Assembly: GCA_040755755.1 (NCBI GenBank)
Contig: JBFLZW010000065.1
Location: forward strand, 1 to 21,434
Direction: 5' to 3'
Length of the DNA: 21,434 bases
Origin: a bacterium
GTDB taxonomy: Bacteria > SZUA-182 > DTGQ01
A model generated the notes under the pieces. It ran no database searches. It was not told the origin of the DNA and saw only the letters and a list, made by a program, of their open reading frames with translations. Shown here in pieces: positions 8,801 through 16,085 of the stretch (position 1 is the stretch's first letter; each line of letters starts with the position of its first letter). Position numbers and translations under genes: made by a program.

Positions 8801-9741
8801 GTTTCTGCAAGGGAAACCTGTACGAGCCGGTCCGGGGAAGGAAGTTCGACACTATTCTGGCCAATCCTCCCTTCGTACCAAGTCCCAAGAGTGAATACCG
8901 CTTCCGGGACGGCGGCGGCAGGGGTGAGGACATTTTAAGCCGTATCATCAAAGAGAGTGCCCATCACCTGGCAAAAGACGGTAAACTCTTCATCGTGAGC
9001 GATCTGGTCGATGTGGAGAGCTATCAATCCAAGCTCGACCGCTGGTGGCAAGGCGGAGCGGCCCACAAACTGGTTCTTCAGACAGCCAATCGCAATGATA
9101 TTCTTTTCTCGGTTCCCCACAGCCATGCTCCTTTTGGCCAGAGCTTTGAAGAATATAACGCCGAACTGGCCCAATGGCTCAGGAATTTCCATAAAGAGAA
9201 GATGACGGCGGTTAATTTCGGTTATATCCTGATCTGCCGTCTGCCGGAAGGCAAGACTGATTCGTACTACACACGGACTATTCATAATCCGACATCCCCG
9301 ATCCATCAGCAGGTGAAAAAATATTTCGACCAGAGGAAACTCCTTGAAAATGGCCACAGCAGCAATAAATTTATCCTTCTCTCTCATGACCTTTACTTCA
9401 GGGTGGAATCCAACCATAGGGTCGCCTCTGAAACTATCGAGCTGTTTTCACCGCACAATCCATATTTTACCACCTACAAGGTAAGTGATCAGGTCTATCG
9501 GATGCTGAGAGATATCGATGCTCTTCAACCCCGGTTGGGTGACTTTTTGACTCCAGCGAACCGTGAGTGGCTGTATGACTTTATTTATAAAGGCATTCTT
9601 TACCTGAGCGATGAACGGATAAAAGACAGGGGAAGTCAGCAGCAGAAAGCCGCTGTCGACTCATTCGGCATGTGGATACAGGAGCAGCAAACCAAGACAA
9701 CGCCAACCTGTCTTTCCGCATATCTTTGCCACCGGTCGTAA
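5872..9741 (+). CDS. O-carbamoyltransferase fused to an NPPF-type methyltransferase
   Basis: This is a 1289-residue fusion. Residues 1 to about 565 are a complete NodU/CmcH/TobZ-type carbamoyltransferase. It has G-I-N-M-G-H-D at the N terminus, H113-H-L-A-H117 and D136 at places matching the metal ligands of TobZ, A-G-D328-S-G, then a C-terminal domain with Y-G-P-R-A-L-G-H-R-S (410-419), F-R-P-F-A-P and L-L-N-T-S-F-N. It should move carbamoyl from carbamoyl phosphate to a hydroxyl through a carbamoyl-adenylate. Residues about 570-750 are unassigned. About 755-900 resembles the helical/winged-helix domain in front of some actinobacterial methyltransferases. The SAM-binding domain has D932-L-C-C-G-S-G938, D955 and N998-P-P-F1001, typical of enzymes that methylate planar nitrogens. 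About 1080-1289 is unassigned. GAGGAG lies 6 bases before the ATG. carA follows after 37 bases and would supply the carbamoyl phosphate. Confidence 0.9.
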   Translation: MNNTNTKQYHMGINMGHDRSVAIVKDGELVVAIEQERLDRNKHSVGYMLQSPVTSQIQVPVEACRYCLETCEIKIENLATITPNMPGQDIAPDIIRNTFLKYVADKVLRIPSHHLAHAYSAFWPSGFDEALILVVDATGSTDASQRTESYTLYEGRGTTITPLHAEKVAAHLAGLSTLGFIYEYVTRKAGFVTSVGPALRIAEAGKLMGLAPYGGEQINWHRWIRAEKDSYSLGISAYDIFLEVAALEKRYDRGEGKAYFRPYLVDLAYKVQKELEEVLLHLVDLAMKQTGLRKLCIAGGVGLNSVANYQLLHHLKLDDIFIFPAAGDSGIAAGSALWAYHTIEGGDKRPQMRRATLGRGYTADEVSAAVRKFESSIMAEELTPSEMIARSAEALKNGHIVARFEGGSEYGPRALGHRSIMVDPTFSKMKDILNARVKHREAFRPFAPVIPLENISEVFEQKVASPFMLVVPMIKKELQKQIPAVTHQDGTGRVQTVTEEDNSYFYQLCHKLVELRKGPPVLLNTSFNVAGQPIVETPKEAIETFLSTDIDYLSLENYWISKRDVPVLSYEANAKRVAESAMPKGLPPEQPGVTDLMEKLDRALFFGDTTECPWSDEELRNLSSLGGLYKETSVLFPETPFSGPLRTQLSENVVLLLDPLGKSKLVDLSQHRKPSSYTFDEVKILLAVSNASQEEWETLRLRLRLTTLEFDRRVQWAIDQLGAFGIKPKHGHLQQPGADSKLPGECNQTFAPFEDENFSARQALLKLNECLSRAGYTKENICSLLGINSLQEIEPTRLCYYDQFLLPGESRPEDSESDNSGSKPADPGLVLLADLIRLFQLRAALPEERLCEIFTAELFKILVSLGMLIRRGEEYASRVDLFCAEGLYLATDHRFMILPEDQIDESPVMYLGLDSMGLVYTAPQCDADQLLDLCCGSGVQGLVASRYARQVTCVDINPRSIRFSRFNAQLNGIRNVRFCKGNLYEPVRGRKFDTILANPPFVPSPKSEYRFRDGGGRGEDILSRIIKESAHHLAKDGKLFIVSDLVDVESYQSKLDRWWQGGAAHKLVLQTANRNDILFSVPHSHAPFGQSFEEYNAELAQWLRNFHKEKMTAVNFGYILICRLPEGKTDSYYTRTIHNPTSPIHQQVKKYFDQRKLLENGHSSNKFILLSHDLYFRVESNHRVASETIELFSPHNPYFTTYKVSDQVYRMLRDIDALQPRLGDFLTPANREWLYDFIYKGILYLSDERIKDRGSQQQKAAVDSFGMWIQEQQTKTTPTCLSAYLCHRS

Positions 9742-9778
9742 CCGATTACTTCATTTTCGACGGCTTGCAGGAGGTTAT

Positions 9779-10855
9779 ATGGGAAGTAGAAAAGTCAATG
9801 CCCACCTGGAATTGGAGGATGGTTCCGTATTTTCCGGATATTCCTTCGGGGCGCAAAAACCGGTGGCTGGAGAGGTTGTCTTTAACACCAGCATGGTTGG
9901 TTACCCCGAAAGTCTGACCGATCCATCCTATCACGGCCAGATTCTGGTTCTCACCTATCCTTTGATCGGCAATTACGGCGTACCGGAAAAGAGGATTGTC
10001 GATCAACTGGATGCGTGGTTTGAGTCTGACAAGGTGCATATCCGGGGGTTGATCATCTCGGAATATTCCTGTGATTTCAGCCATTGGAGCGCCGGCAAAA
10101 GCCTGAGTGACTGGCTGAAGGAGCACGATGTGCCAGGCATCTCCAATATCGATACCCGCATGCTCACCAAACGACTGCGCGAAGAGGGTACCATGCTGGG
10201 CAGGATCAGGTATTTCAATGAGGAGCTCAGCTTCGATGACCCTAACAAAGAGAACCTGGTGGAGCAGGTGAGCATAAAAAAGCCCGTTGAATACGGCAAT
10301 GGCAATGGAAGCAAAATTGTTGTCCTGGTTGATTGCGGGTGCAAGGAAAATATCGTCCGGAGCTTGCTGGCCTTACACCTGCACGTGCGGCGAGTGCCGT
10401 GGGATTATGATTTTACTCAGGAGCGGTGTGACGGGGTCCTCATTTCCAATGGTCCCGGGGATCCCAAGATCTGCCGGGAAACCATCAAAAACGTGCGTAC
10501 GGCCATGGAACGGCAGATGCCGGTTTTTGGCATCTGTCTGGGCAACCAGATCCTCGCTCTGGCCGCAGGGGCTGATACCTATAAGCTCAAATTCGGGCAT
10601 CGCAGTCAGAACCAGCCATGTATCGAGGTCGGCACCCGGCGATGTTACATCACCTCCCAGAATCATGGCTTTGCCGTCGATGGCCGGACCCTGCCCGAAG
10701 GGTGGAAGCCCTGGTTCGTGAATGCCAATGACAACACCAACGAAGGCATTCGCCATGTATCGAAGCCCTTCATGAGCGTGCAGTTCCATCCCGAAGCCGC
10801 ACCGGGACCGGTGGATACCCATATTTTATTCGAAGACTTTCTGAGGATGCTGTAA
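9779..10855 (+). CDS. carA: Carbamoyl-phosphate synthase small (glutaminase) subunit
   Basis: This 358-residue subunit hydrolyses glutamine and passes ammonia to CarB. The N-terminal CarA domain is clear (L-E-D-G-S-V-F-S-G, then F-N-T-S-M-V-G-Y-P-E-S-L-T-D-P-S-Y). The class I glutamine amidotransferase domain keeps its triad: Cys253 in G-I-C-L-G-N-Q, His337 and Glu339 in F-H-P-E. The His normally after C-L-G is Asn here. Several strings look like the glutaminase part of animal CAD rather than E. coli CarA: N-Q-P-C, T-S-Q-N-H-G-F-A-V, F-V-N-A-N-D-N-T-N-E-G-I and S-V-Q-F-H-P-E. AGGAGG at 9769-9774 is 4 bases before the ATG. The gene is 37 bases after the carbamoyltransferase fusion and 18 bases before carB, so one transcript is very likely. 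It may serve arginine and pyrimidine synthesis, the carbamoyltransferase, or both. Confidence 0.95.
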   Translation: MGSRKVNAHLELEDGSVFSGYSFGAQKPVAGEVVFNTSMVGYPESLTDPSYHGQILVLTYPLIGNYGVPEKRIVDQLDAWFESDKVHIRGLIISEYSCDFSHWSAGKSLSDWLKEHDVPGISNIDTRMLTKRLREEGTMLGRIRYFNEELSFDDPNKENLVEQVSIKKPVEYGNGNGSKIVVLVDCGCKENIVRSLLALHLHVRRVPWDYDFTQERCDGVLISNGPGDPKICRETIKNVRTAMERQMPVFGICLGNQILALAAGADTYKLKFGHRSQNQPCIEVGTRRCYITSQNHGFAVDGRTLPEGWKPWFVNANDNTNEGIRHVSKPFMSVQFHPEAAPGPVDTHILFEDFLRML

Positions 10856-10873
10856 ATGTGAGGATATTATCCC

Positions 10874-13800
10874 ATGACCATGATGACTAAGCCCCAAAAG
10901 ATACTGATTCTCGGCAGCTCGGCGCTCAAGATCGGCGAAGCCGGGGAATTCGATTATTCCGGCAGTCAGGCAATCAAGGCATTGAAAGAAGAAGGCATCA
11001 CCATTATTCTTGTCAATCCCAATATTGCCACCATTCAAACCTCGGAGCATCTTGCCGATCAGGTTTATTTCCTTCCGGTAACCCCGTATTTTGTCGAGCA
11101 GGTGATCAAAAAAGAAAAACCGGATGGCATATTGCTGGGTTTTGGCGGACAAACGGCTCTGAACTGCGGTGTAGCCCTGGAGAAAGAAGGGATCCTTCGG
11201 CGCTACGGCGTCAATGTGCTGGGTACGCCTGTCGAGGCAATCGTCAATACCGAGGACCGGGAGCTGTTCGTGGCCAAATTGCGCCAGATCGATGTCAAGG
11301 TGCCCCGCAGCTTTGCGGTGACGACTATCAACGATGCCGTCCGGATGGCTGAGGAAATCGGCTATCCGGTCATGATCCGGATTGCCTATGCTCTGGGCGG
11401 CCTGGGCTCCGGGATCTGCCGGGATGAAGAACAGGTCAGGGACAGGGCACAGAAGGCCTTTTCCTATACCCGGCAGATTCTGATCGAGGAGTATCTTTTA
11501 GGGTGGAAAGAAATTGAATACGAGATAGTCCGGGATCAATTCGATAACTGCCTGTCCGTATGCAATATGGAAAATTTCGATCCCATGGGTATCCATACGG
11601 GTGAGAGCATCGTCATTGCACCGAGTCAGACCCTGACCAACCGGGAATATCATTCATTGCGCGAAATCGCCATTCGTACGGTCCGGCATCTTGGCATCAT
11701 CGGTGAATGCAATATCCAGTATGCACTCAATCCCCGCTGTGAGGACTACCGGGTGATCGAAATCAATGCCAGACTCTCCCGCAGCTCGGCCCTGGCCTCG
11801 AAAGCGACCGGATATCCTCTGGCTGCGGTGGCGGCCAAGCTTGCCCTCGGATACAGCCTGGTTGACCTGAAAAATTCAGTCACGGCCGTTACCAGGGCGA
11901 GCTTTGAACCTGCCCTCGATTATGTGGTGGTCAAGATTCCCCGCTGGGACCTGAAAAAGTTCCGGCTCGTCTCCAATAAGCTTGGCTCCGGGATGAAGTC
12001 CGTCGGCGAGGTCATGGCTATTGGCCGCAAGTTCGAGGAGGCGCTCCAGAAGGGCCTGCGCATGCTTGAAATCGGGGCCAGGGGACTGGTTTTGAATAAA
12101 GAGATGGAATTCAGCGACCTCGAAGAGGAACTGGCCGAGCCGACCGATTTGCGGATTTTCGCCATTCCCGAAGCCATGAAACGAGGATTCTCCATCGAGA
12201 GAATCCATGAATTAAGCCACATAGACAACTGGTTCTTATACAAAATCAAAAATATCGTTGAAATGGAACAAGACCTGAAGAGCGTGGGTGAGCAGCGTAT
12301 CCCGAAAGATCTGCTGTACAGGGCCAAGCAGTATGGTTTTTCGGATGCTCAGATCGGCTGCGCCGTGAAGCTTGGTGAAGACGAAATCCGAAACCTGCGC
12401 AAGAATTATGGATTAACGCCCCATGTCAAGCAGATCGACACCCTGGCGGCAGAGTATCCGGCCCAGACAAATTATCTCTATCTCACCTACAACGGTTCCG
12501 AGGACGATGTCAGCTTCACTGAGCGGAATTCAGTCATGGTTCTTGGCAGCGGTGCATACCGGATCGGCAGTTCGGTGGAATTCGACTGGTGCTGCGTCAA
12601 TTCCGTCAAGACCCTGAAGCAACTGAATTATCATACCATTATGGTCAATTATAACCCTGAGACCGTAAGCACCGATTATGATGAATGCGACCGGCTGTAT
12701 TTCGATGAATTGACCTTTGAGACCGTGGTCGATATCTATGAAAAACAAAGACCCCTTGGGGTCATTATTTCCATGGGCGGCCAGATCCCCAATAATCTTG
12801 CACTCAGGCTTCACCAGGCAGGCGTCCGGGTGCTGGGTACCAGTGCTTTGAGTATCGATGCGGCGGAAGACCGCCACAAGTTCTCGAAGCTTTTGGACGA
12901 GCTGAAGATCGATCAGCCGCCGTGGAAGGAGCTGACCTCTCTGGCCGAGGCCAAATCCTTTGCCCGGTCCGTGGGTTATCCCGTCCTGGTCCGGCCTTCC
13001 TATGTGTTGAGCGGTGCAGCCATGAGCGTGGCTTCCACTGATCAGGAACTGGAAAAATTCCTCAATAAAGCTTCGTGCATCTCATCCGATCATCCGGTGG
13101 TCATTACCAAGTTTATCGAAAATGCAAAGGAAATCGAAATCGACGCCGTTGCCCGGGAAGGGGAGTTGATTGTTTTTGCCATTTCCGAACATGTGGAGAA
13201 TGCCGGGGTTCATTCCGGAGATGCCACACTCGTGCTTCCACCGCAGCGTACCTTTCTGGAGACCACGAGGCGCATCAAGAAGATCGCCCGGCAGCTCGCC
13301 AAGGCCCTGATGATCAACGGCCCCTTCAATATCCAGTTTATCGCCAGGGATAACGAAGTCAAAGTGATCGAGTGCAACCTCCGGGCATCCCGCAGTTTTC
13401 CCTTTGTTTCGAAGATTTTCAAGATTAATTTCATCGATCTGGCCACCCGGATTATTATGGGCTGCCAGGTGCCAAAAGTCGATCGATCGGTTTTCGATCT
13501 CGAATATGTGGGCGTCAAGGCACCCCAGTTTTCTTTCACCCGGCTCAGCGGTGCCGATCCGACAACGGGAGTGGAAATGGCTTCTACCGGCGAAGTGGCC
13601 TGCATCGGTGACGATTTCGAAGAAGCGTTTTTAAAAGCCATGATTTCAGTAGGCTATCAGCCTTTTGTCAAGAGCATCCTGCTCTCGACCGGGCCGATTG
13701 AAAGCAAGACAGCCTTTCTTGAAAGTGCCAGAAAACTGCACGAGCTTGGCATCCAGTTCTACGCCACACCAGGGACAACCCGATTTATGCACAACAATGG

Positions 13801-14071
13801 AATCCCGGTAACAGAGCTGCACTGGCCATTATCCGGGGAAAAACCCAATATCCTGGATTATCTGACCGGCGGAAAGATCGACCTGGTCATCAACATCCCG
13901 AAAAACTTCCAGGAAGATGAGTTGACCAATGACTATATCATTCGCCGGAAAGCCGTCGATTTTGCAATTCCGCTTTTTACCAATATCCAGTTGGCGCGCC
14001 GGTTCGCGGATGCCGTCTGCAAGAAATCGGTGAAAGACCTGCAAATCAAGAGCTGGAGCGAATATGAATGA
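10874..14071 (+). CDS. carB: Carbamoyl-phosphate synthase large subunit, CAD-like type
   Basis: The 1065-residue length is normal for CarB. The first ATP-grasp half (about 1-400) makes carboxy phosphate and carbamate; it starts I-L-I-L-G-S and has G-E-F-D-Y-S-G-S-Q-A-I-K-A-L-K-E, F-G-G-Q-T-A-L-N-C-G and E-I-N-A-R-L-S-R-S-S-A-L-A-S-K. A linking domain runs about 400-550. The second half (about 552-925) phosphorylates carbamate and begins V-M-V-L-G-S-G-A-Y-R-I-G-S-S-V-E-F-D-W-C. From about 930 an MGS-like allosteric domain has T-G-P-I-E-S-K, Y-A-T-P-G-T-T and N-I-P-K-N with R-R-K-A-V-D-F-A-I-P-L-F-T-N, a form I associate with Bacteroidetes CarB. Many strings match animal CAD from memory, for example V-N-Y-N-P-E-T-V-S-T-D-Y-D and S-E-H-V-E-N-A-G-V-H-S-G-D-A-T-L-V. 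GAGGA at 10860-10864 supports ATG 10874; further ATGs at 10880 and 10883 are less well spaced. No truncation is seen. Confidence 0.95.
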   Translation: MTMMTKPQKILILGSSALKIGEAGEFDYSGSQAIKALKEEGITIILVNPNIATIQTSEHLADQVYFLPVTPYFVEQVIKKEKPDGILLGFGGQTALNCGVALEKEGILRRYGVNVLGTPVEAIVNTEDRELFVAKLRQIDVKVPRSFAVTTINDAVRMAEEIGYPVMIRIAYALGGLGSGICRDEEQVRDRAQKAFSYTRQILIEEYLLGWKEIEYEIVRDQFDNCLSVCNMENFDPMGIHTGESIVIAPSQTLTNREYHSLREIAIRTVRHLGIIGECNIQYALNPRCEDYRVIEINARLSRSSALASKATGYPLAAVAAKLALGYSLVDLKNSVTAVTRASFEPALDYVVVKIPRWDLKKFRLVSNKLGSGMKSVGEVMAIGRKFEEALQKGLRMLEIGARGLVLNKEMEFSDLEEELAEPTDLRIFAIPEAMKRGFSIERIHELSHIDNWFLYKIKNIVEMEQDLKSVGEQRIPKDLLYRAKQYGFSDAQIGCAVKLGEDEIRNLRKNYGLTPHVKQIDTLAAEYPAQTNYLYLTYNGSEDDVSFTERNSVMVLGSGAYRIGSSVEFDWCCVNSVKTLKQLNYHTIMVNYNPETVSTDYDECDRLYFDELTFETVVDIYEKQRPLGVIISMGGQIPNNLALRLHQAGVRVLGTSALSIDAAEDRHKFSKLLDELKIDQPPWKELTSLAEAKSFARSVGYPVLVRPSYVLSGAAMSVASTDQELEKFLNKASCISSDHPVVITKFIENAKEIEIDAVAREGELIVFAISEHVENAGVHSGDATLVLPPQRTFLETTRRIKKIARQLAKALMINGPFNIQFIARDNEVKVIECNLRASRSFPFVSKIFKINFIDLATRIIMGCQVPKVDRSVFDLEYVGVKAPQFSFTRLSGADPTTGVEMASTGEVACIGDDFEEAFLKAMISVGYQPFVKSILLSTGPIESKTAFLESARKLHELGIQFYATPGTTRFMHNNGIPVTELHWPLSGEKPNILDYLTGGKIDLVINIPKNFQEDELTNDYIIRRKAVDFAIPLFTNIQLARRFADAVCKKSVKDLQIKSWSEYE

Positions 14072-14091
14072 GAGGCCGTCCGCTCCAGCTC
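14050..14091 (+). terminator. Hairpin spanning the carB stop codon
   Basis: GAGCTGGAGCG at 14050-14060, the last codons of carB, pairs perfectly with CGCTCCAGCTC at 14081-14091, an 11-bp stem around a 20-base loop that holds the stop codon. No U-tract follows, so it is not a classical intrinsic terminator. It could help end or stabilise the operon transcript. Being partly in coding sequence, it may also be chance. Confidence 0.35.
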
Positions 14092-14539
14092 CCCATCTCC
14101 CGTAATGACCAAAAAGATTACAAGAAGTGGTCAGACATTAAGCATGTTGCTTAATGAAACTTCTCTTCAATCCCGCCTTTCCCGATGTGATAATTAATAA
14201 AACACAATGAAAATCAAAGCATTAGGTATTTTTTACCGTATTACCGTCTTTCAGGCATGAAAAATGCGCATAAAATTTATGAAAAGCAGGTGAGTGGAGT
14301 ATGAAATAAAAAAGTCCCGGTATCCGGCAAAACAGAAAGGAGAGGAGATCAAGAGAGTTATTATAAAAACATGAGCCTGCCCCAAATAACAAATTCACTA
14401 CAGATGATACTTTTGATACCCAAGCCGAATCCATCAGGTCAGGAGTCCTGAGCTCACATCCAAGATTCTCTCAAATCCTCTTGAAAACGTGAGGGCGAGA
14501 GGGAAAATCCGTTGCACTATTCATCTGGAGAGCTATACC
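14072..14539. other. 468-base intergenic region before the porin-like gene
   Basis: No gene was seen. Besides the carB hairpin and the inverted repeat at 14136-14156, the stretch is AT-rich. A possible extended -10 (TGTGATAAT, 14186-14194) and a TAAAAT at 14271-14276 are candidate promoter pieces without good -35 partners. TTACCGTA/TTACCGTC is a small tandem repeat at 14233-14248. I looked for a c-di-GMP or other known riboswitch core in this long leader and did not recognise one. Confidence 0.45.
14136..14156. promoter_or_regulatory. Perfect inverted repeat, possible operator or hairpin
   Basis: CATTAAGCA (14136-14144) and TGCTTAATG (14148-14156) are perfect reverse complements separated by TGT. 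The bases after it are AAACTTCTC, with no T-run, so a terminator on the plus strand is unlikely. The size and symmetry would suit a dimeric regulator site between carB and the porin-like gene. Its role is unproven. Confidence 0.35.
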
Positions 14540-15853
14540 ATGCGTAATCACGTGCTAGCAGGATCAGTTATCTTATTGATGGCCTTAATTCCCAGCCGGT
14601 CTTACGCACAACATGACAATGTTACCCTGTCGCCAGAGAGTATTACCCTCTTACAAGAGCACGTTACAGCTTTGGAAGCCGAGATCGGCAAGTTAAAATC
14701 ACAAATGAAAAAAAATCCTGCCGGAAATCCGAGCCTTGAAAATATCGATCCGGATCTGACTCTGAAACCTTTTTACCATAATAATGGAAGAAATAGAGGC
14801 AGCGGGAACGAAGCGGGTTTTGACCTGATTGCTGATTTAGGATTTAAGGTCGGGATCCAGGATGACTTGAGTGTGTGCTTTCAAAGCAGGTTAAAGTCAC
14901 AAAAGTGCGAATTTTCCAGAAATTATGAATATGAATTCGGCCTGACTAACAGTTATCGGCCAAAAGAAGAGCCGATTTCTCTCAAGCTTGGCTATCTGAG
15001 TTATAACCATACCCTGCTTGGCGATTATAAAATCGGTATCGTGCCAACCATATTTGATATAGATAATTTCTACGATTATCGATACTTATGTATAGGACCC
15101 ATAGATAGTGAGCTGATCCCTTTCAGTGATGTAGGAATTCGATGGGATAAAAATGTAACTGTTAACCCAAATTTATTTATCGGGTTAAATTTATTATTCT
15201 CCAATGGAGAGGGCGATGCTGTGACTAACTCCAATAGTGCGTGCGGAGCAGGTGGCAGCGGTACGATATCTTACTTATTCAACAACAGAGAAGATCTTTT
15301 CAGCATAGGGGTACTGGCCTATACTGGAAAAAAATATTCTACCCCGGTAAAAGAATTATTTGATGTGATCGAACTGCAGAACAACATGGTTTTTAAAAAG
15401 CTGAGACTGTTTCAAGCAGATACGGGTGATCTGGAAATCAAGAACACCTATTCCTGGTATAGAAGAGGATTCAGAGACGAAGACATCGATGCATCCGAGA
15501 TTGCCGAATACGGCTATAGTGAGGCGAGCGAGAATTATCTGGTAAATATGCTTCAGGCAGGTGGTGCCGGCATCATTGATTATCATGCAATAAACATAGA
15601 TATGAAATACACACCTCCTGTGATGAAAAGAAAATTTTCAATAGCTGGCAACTACAGCGAATTGCAGGATAATAAGGAAATACAAGCTCCCTTCAAGAGA
15701 TGGACAGCGGGACTTGAGATCAGGATTCTGGAATCTGAAACCCATACCTTGACCTTCCTGGGTTACTGGGCAAATACCCAGGATGATTTGCCGAAAGATC
15801 CCAGCGACAGGGAATATAGCATTATTACGGGATTACAATTGGTAATGCCATGA
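14540..15853 (+). CDS. Putative outer-membrane porin-like protein
   Basis: From ATG 14540 this is a 437-residue exported protein. Residues 1 to about 23 form a Sec signal peptide: basic start M-R-N-H, a hydrophobic core V-I-L-L-M-A-L-I, and a likely cut after S-Y-A. Residues about 30-55 are predicted coiled coil (L-L-Q-E-H-V-T-A-L-E-A-E-I-G-K-L-K), as in bacterial porins with an N-terminal periplasmic coil. The rest has alternating polar and aromatic strands suited to a beta-barrel, including K-L-G-Y-L-S-Y-N, G-I-V-P-T-I-F-D-I-D and a last segment T-L-T-F-L-G-Y-W-A-N. The frame is open upstream to a GTG at 14489, but ATG 14540 has GGAGAG 7 bases before it and starts the signal peptide. The C terminus is not the usual Phe. 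The gene is visibly more AT-rich than its neighbours. The substrate is unknown. Confidence 0.75.
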   Translation: MRNHVLAGSVILLMALIPSRSYAQHDNVTLSPESITLLQEHVTALEAEIGKLKSQMKKNPAGNPSLENIDPDLTLKPFYHNNGRNRGSGNEAGFDLIADLGFKVGIQDDLSVCFQSRLKSQKCEFSRNYEYEFGLTNSYRPKEEPISLKLGYLSYNHTLLGDYKIGIVPTIFDIDNFYDYRYLCIGPIDSELIPFSDVGIRWDKNVTVNPNLFIGLNLLFSNGEGDAVTNSNSACGAGGSGTISYLFNNREDLFSIGVLAYTGKKYSTPVKELFDVIELQNNMVFKKLRLFQADTGDLEIKNTYSWYRRGFRDEDIDASEIAEYGYSEASENYLVNMLQAGGAGIIDYHAINIDMKYTPPVMKRKFSIAGNYSELQDNKEIQAPFKRWTAGLEIRILESETHTLTFLGYWANTQDDLPKDPSDREYSIITGLQLVMP

Positions 15854-15889
15854 CAATTTGAGCATCCTGATGAGTACCCGACACCCGGC

Positions 15890-15946
15890 CTCCCTTGCCA
15901 CAGGGGCTCCTTACCTCAAGGCGAGGGAGCCCCTGTGGCAAGGGAG
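15890..15946. repeat. 21-bp perfect inverted repeat after the porin-like gene
   Basis: The arms 15890-15910 and 15926-15946 are perfect 21-base reverse complements (each contains CCTGTGGCAAGGGAG or its complement) around a 15-base loop. This is a very stable hairpin 37 bases after the porin-like stop codon. The lack of a following U-run argues against a standard terminator. It could be a dispersed palindromic repeat that also blocks transcription or protects the mRNA 3' end. Confidence 0.75.
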
Positions 15947-16009
15947 CCAAGAATGAAACTGTCCGCCCCTGAACCCCATCCAATCCTGTCATTCATTCCC
16001 GGGTAGTTA

Positions 16010-16046
16010 ATTACAAGCAGTTGCTGGAATTACGGGCAGTTGCTGG
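16010..16046. repeat. Two 18-base direct repeats, period 19
   Basis: ATTACAAGCAGTTGCTGG (16010-16027) and ATTACGGGCAGTTGCTGG (16029-16046) match at 16 of 18 bases and are spaced 19 bases apart. They end 40 bases upstream of the candidate -35 at 16086, where an activator could bind side by side. They may equally be a simple duplication. Confidence 0.55.
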
Positions 16047-16085
16047 CATGGCTTATGCTTTTTACTATCTGAAAAATGAATATCC

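Noticed and set aside
14489-14539. GTG start at 14489 for the porin-like gene, adding 17 residues.
   Set aside because: The extension would put a charged segment before the signal peptide. ATG 14540 has a good GGAGAG site 7 bases upstream.
14072-14539. A riboswitch in the long leader of the porin-like gene.
   Set aside because: No conserved core of c-di-GMP, cobalamin, TPP, SAM or glycine riboswitches was recognised.
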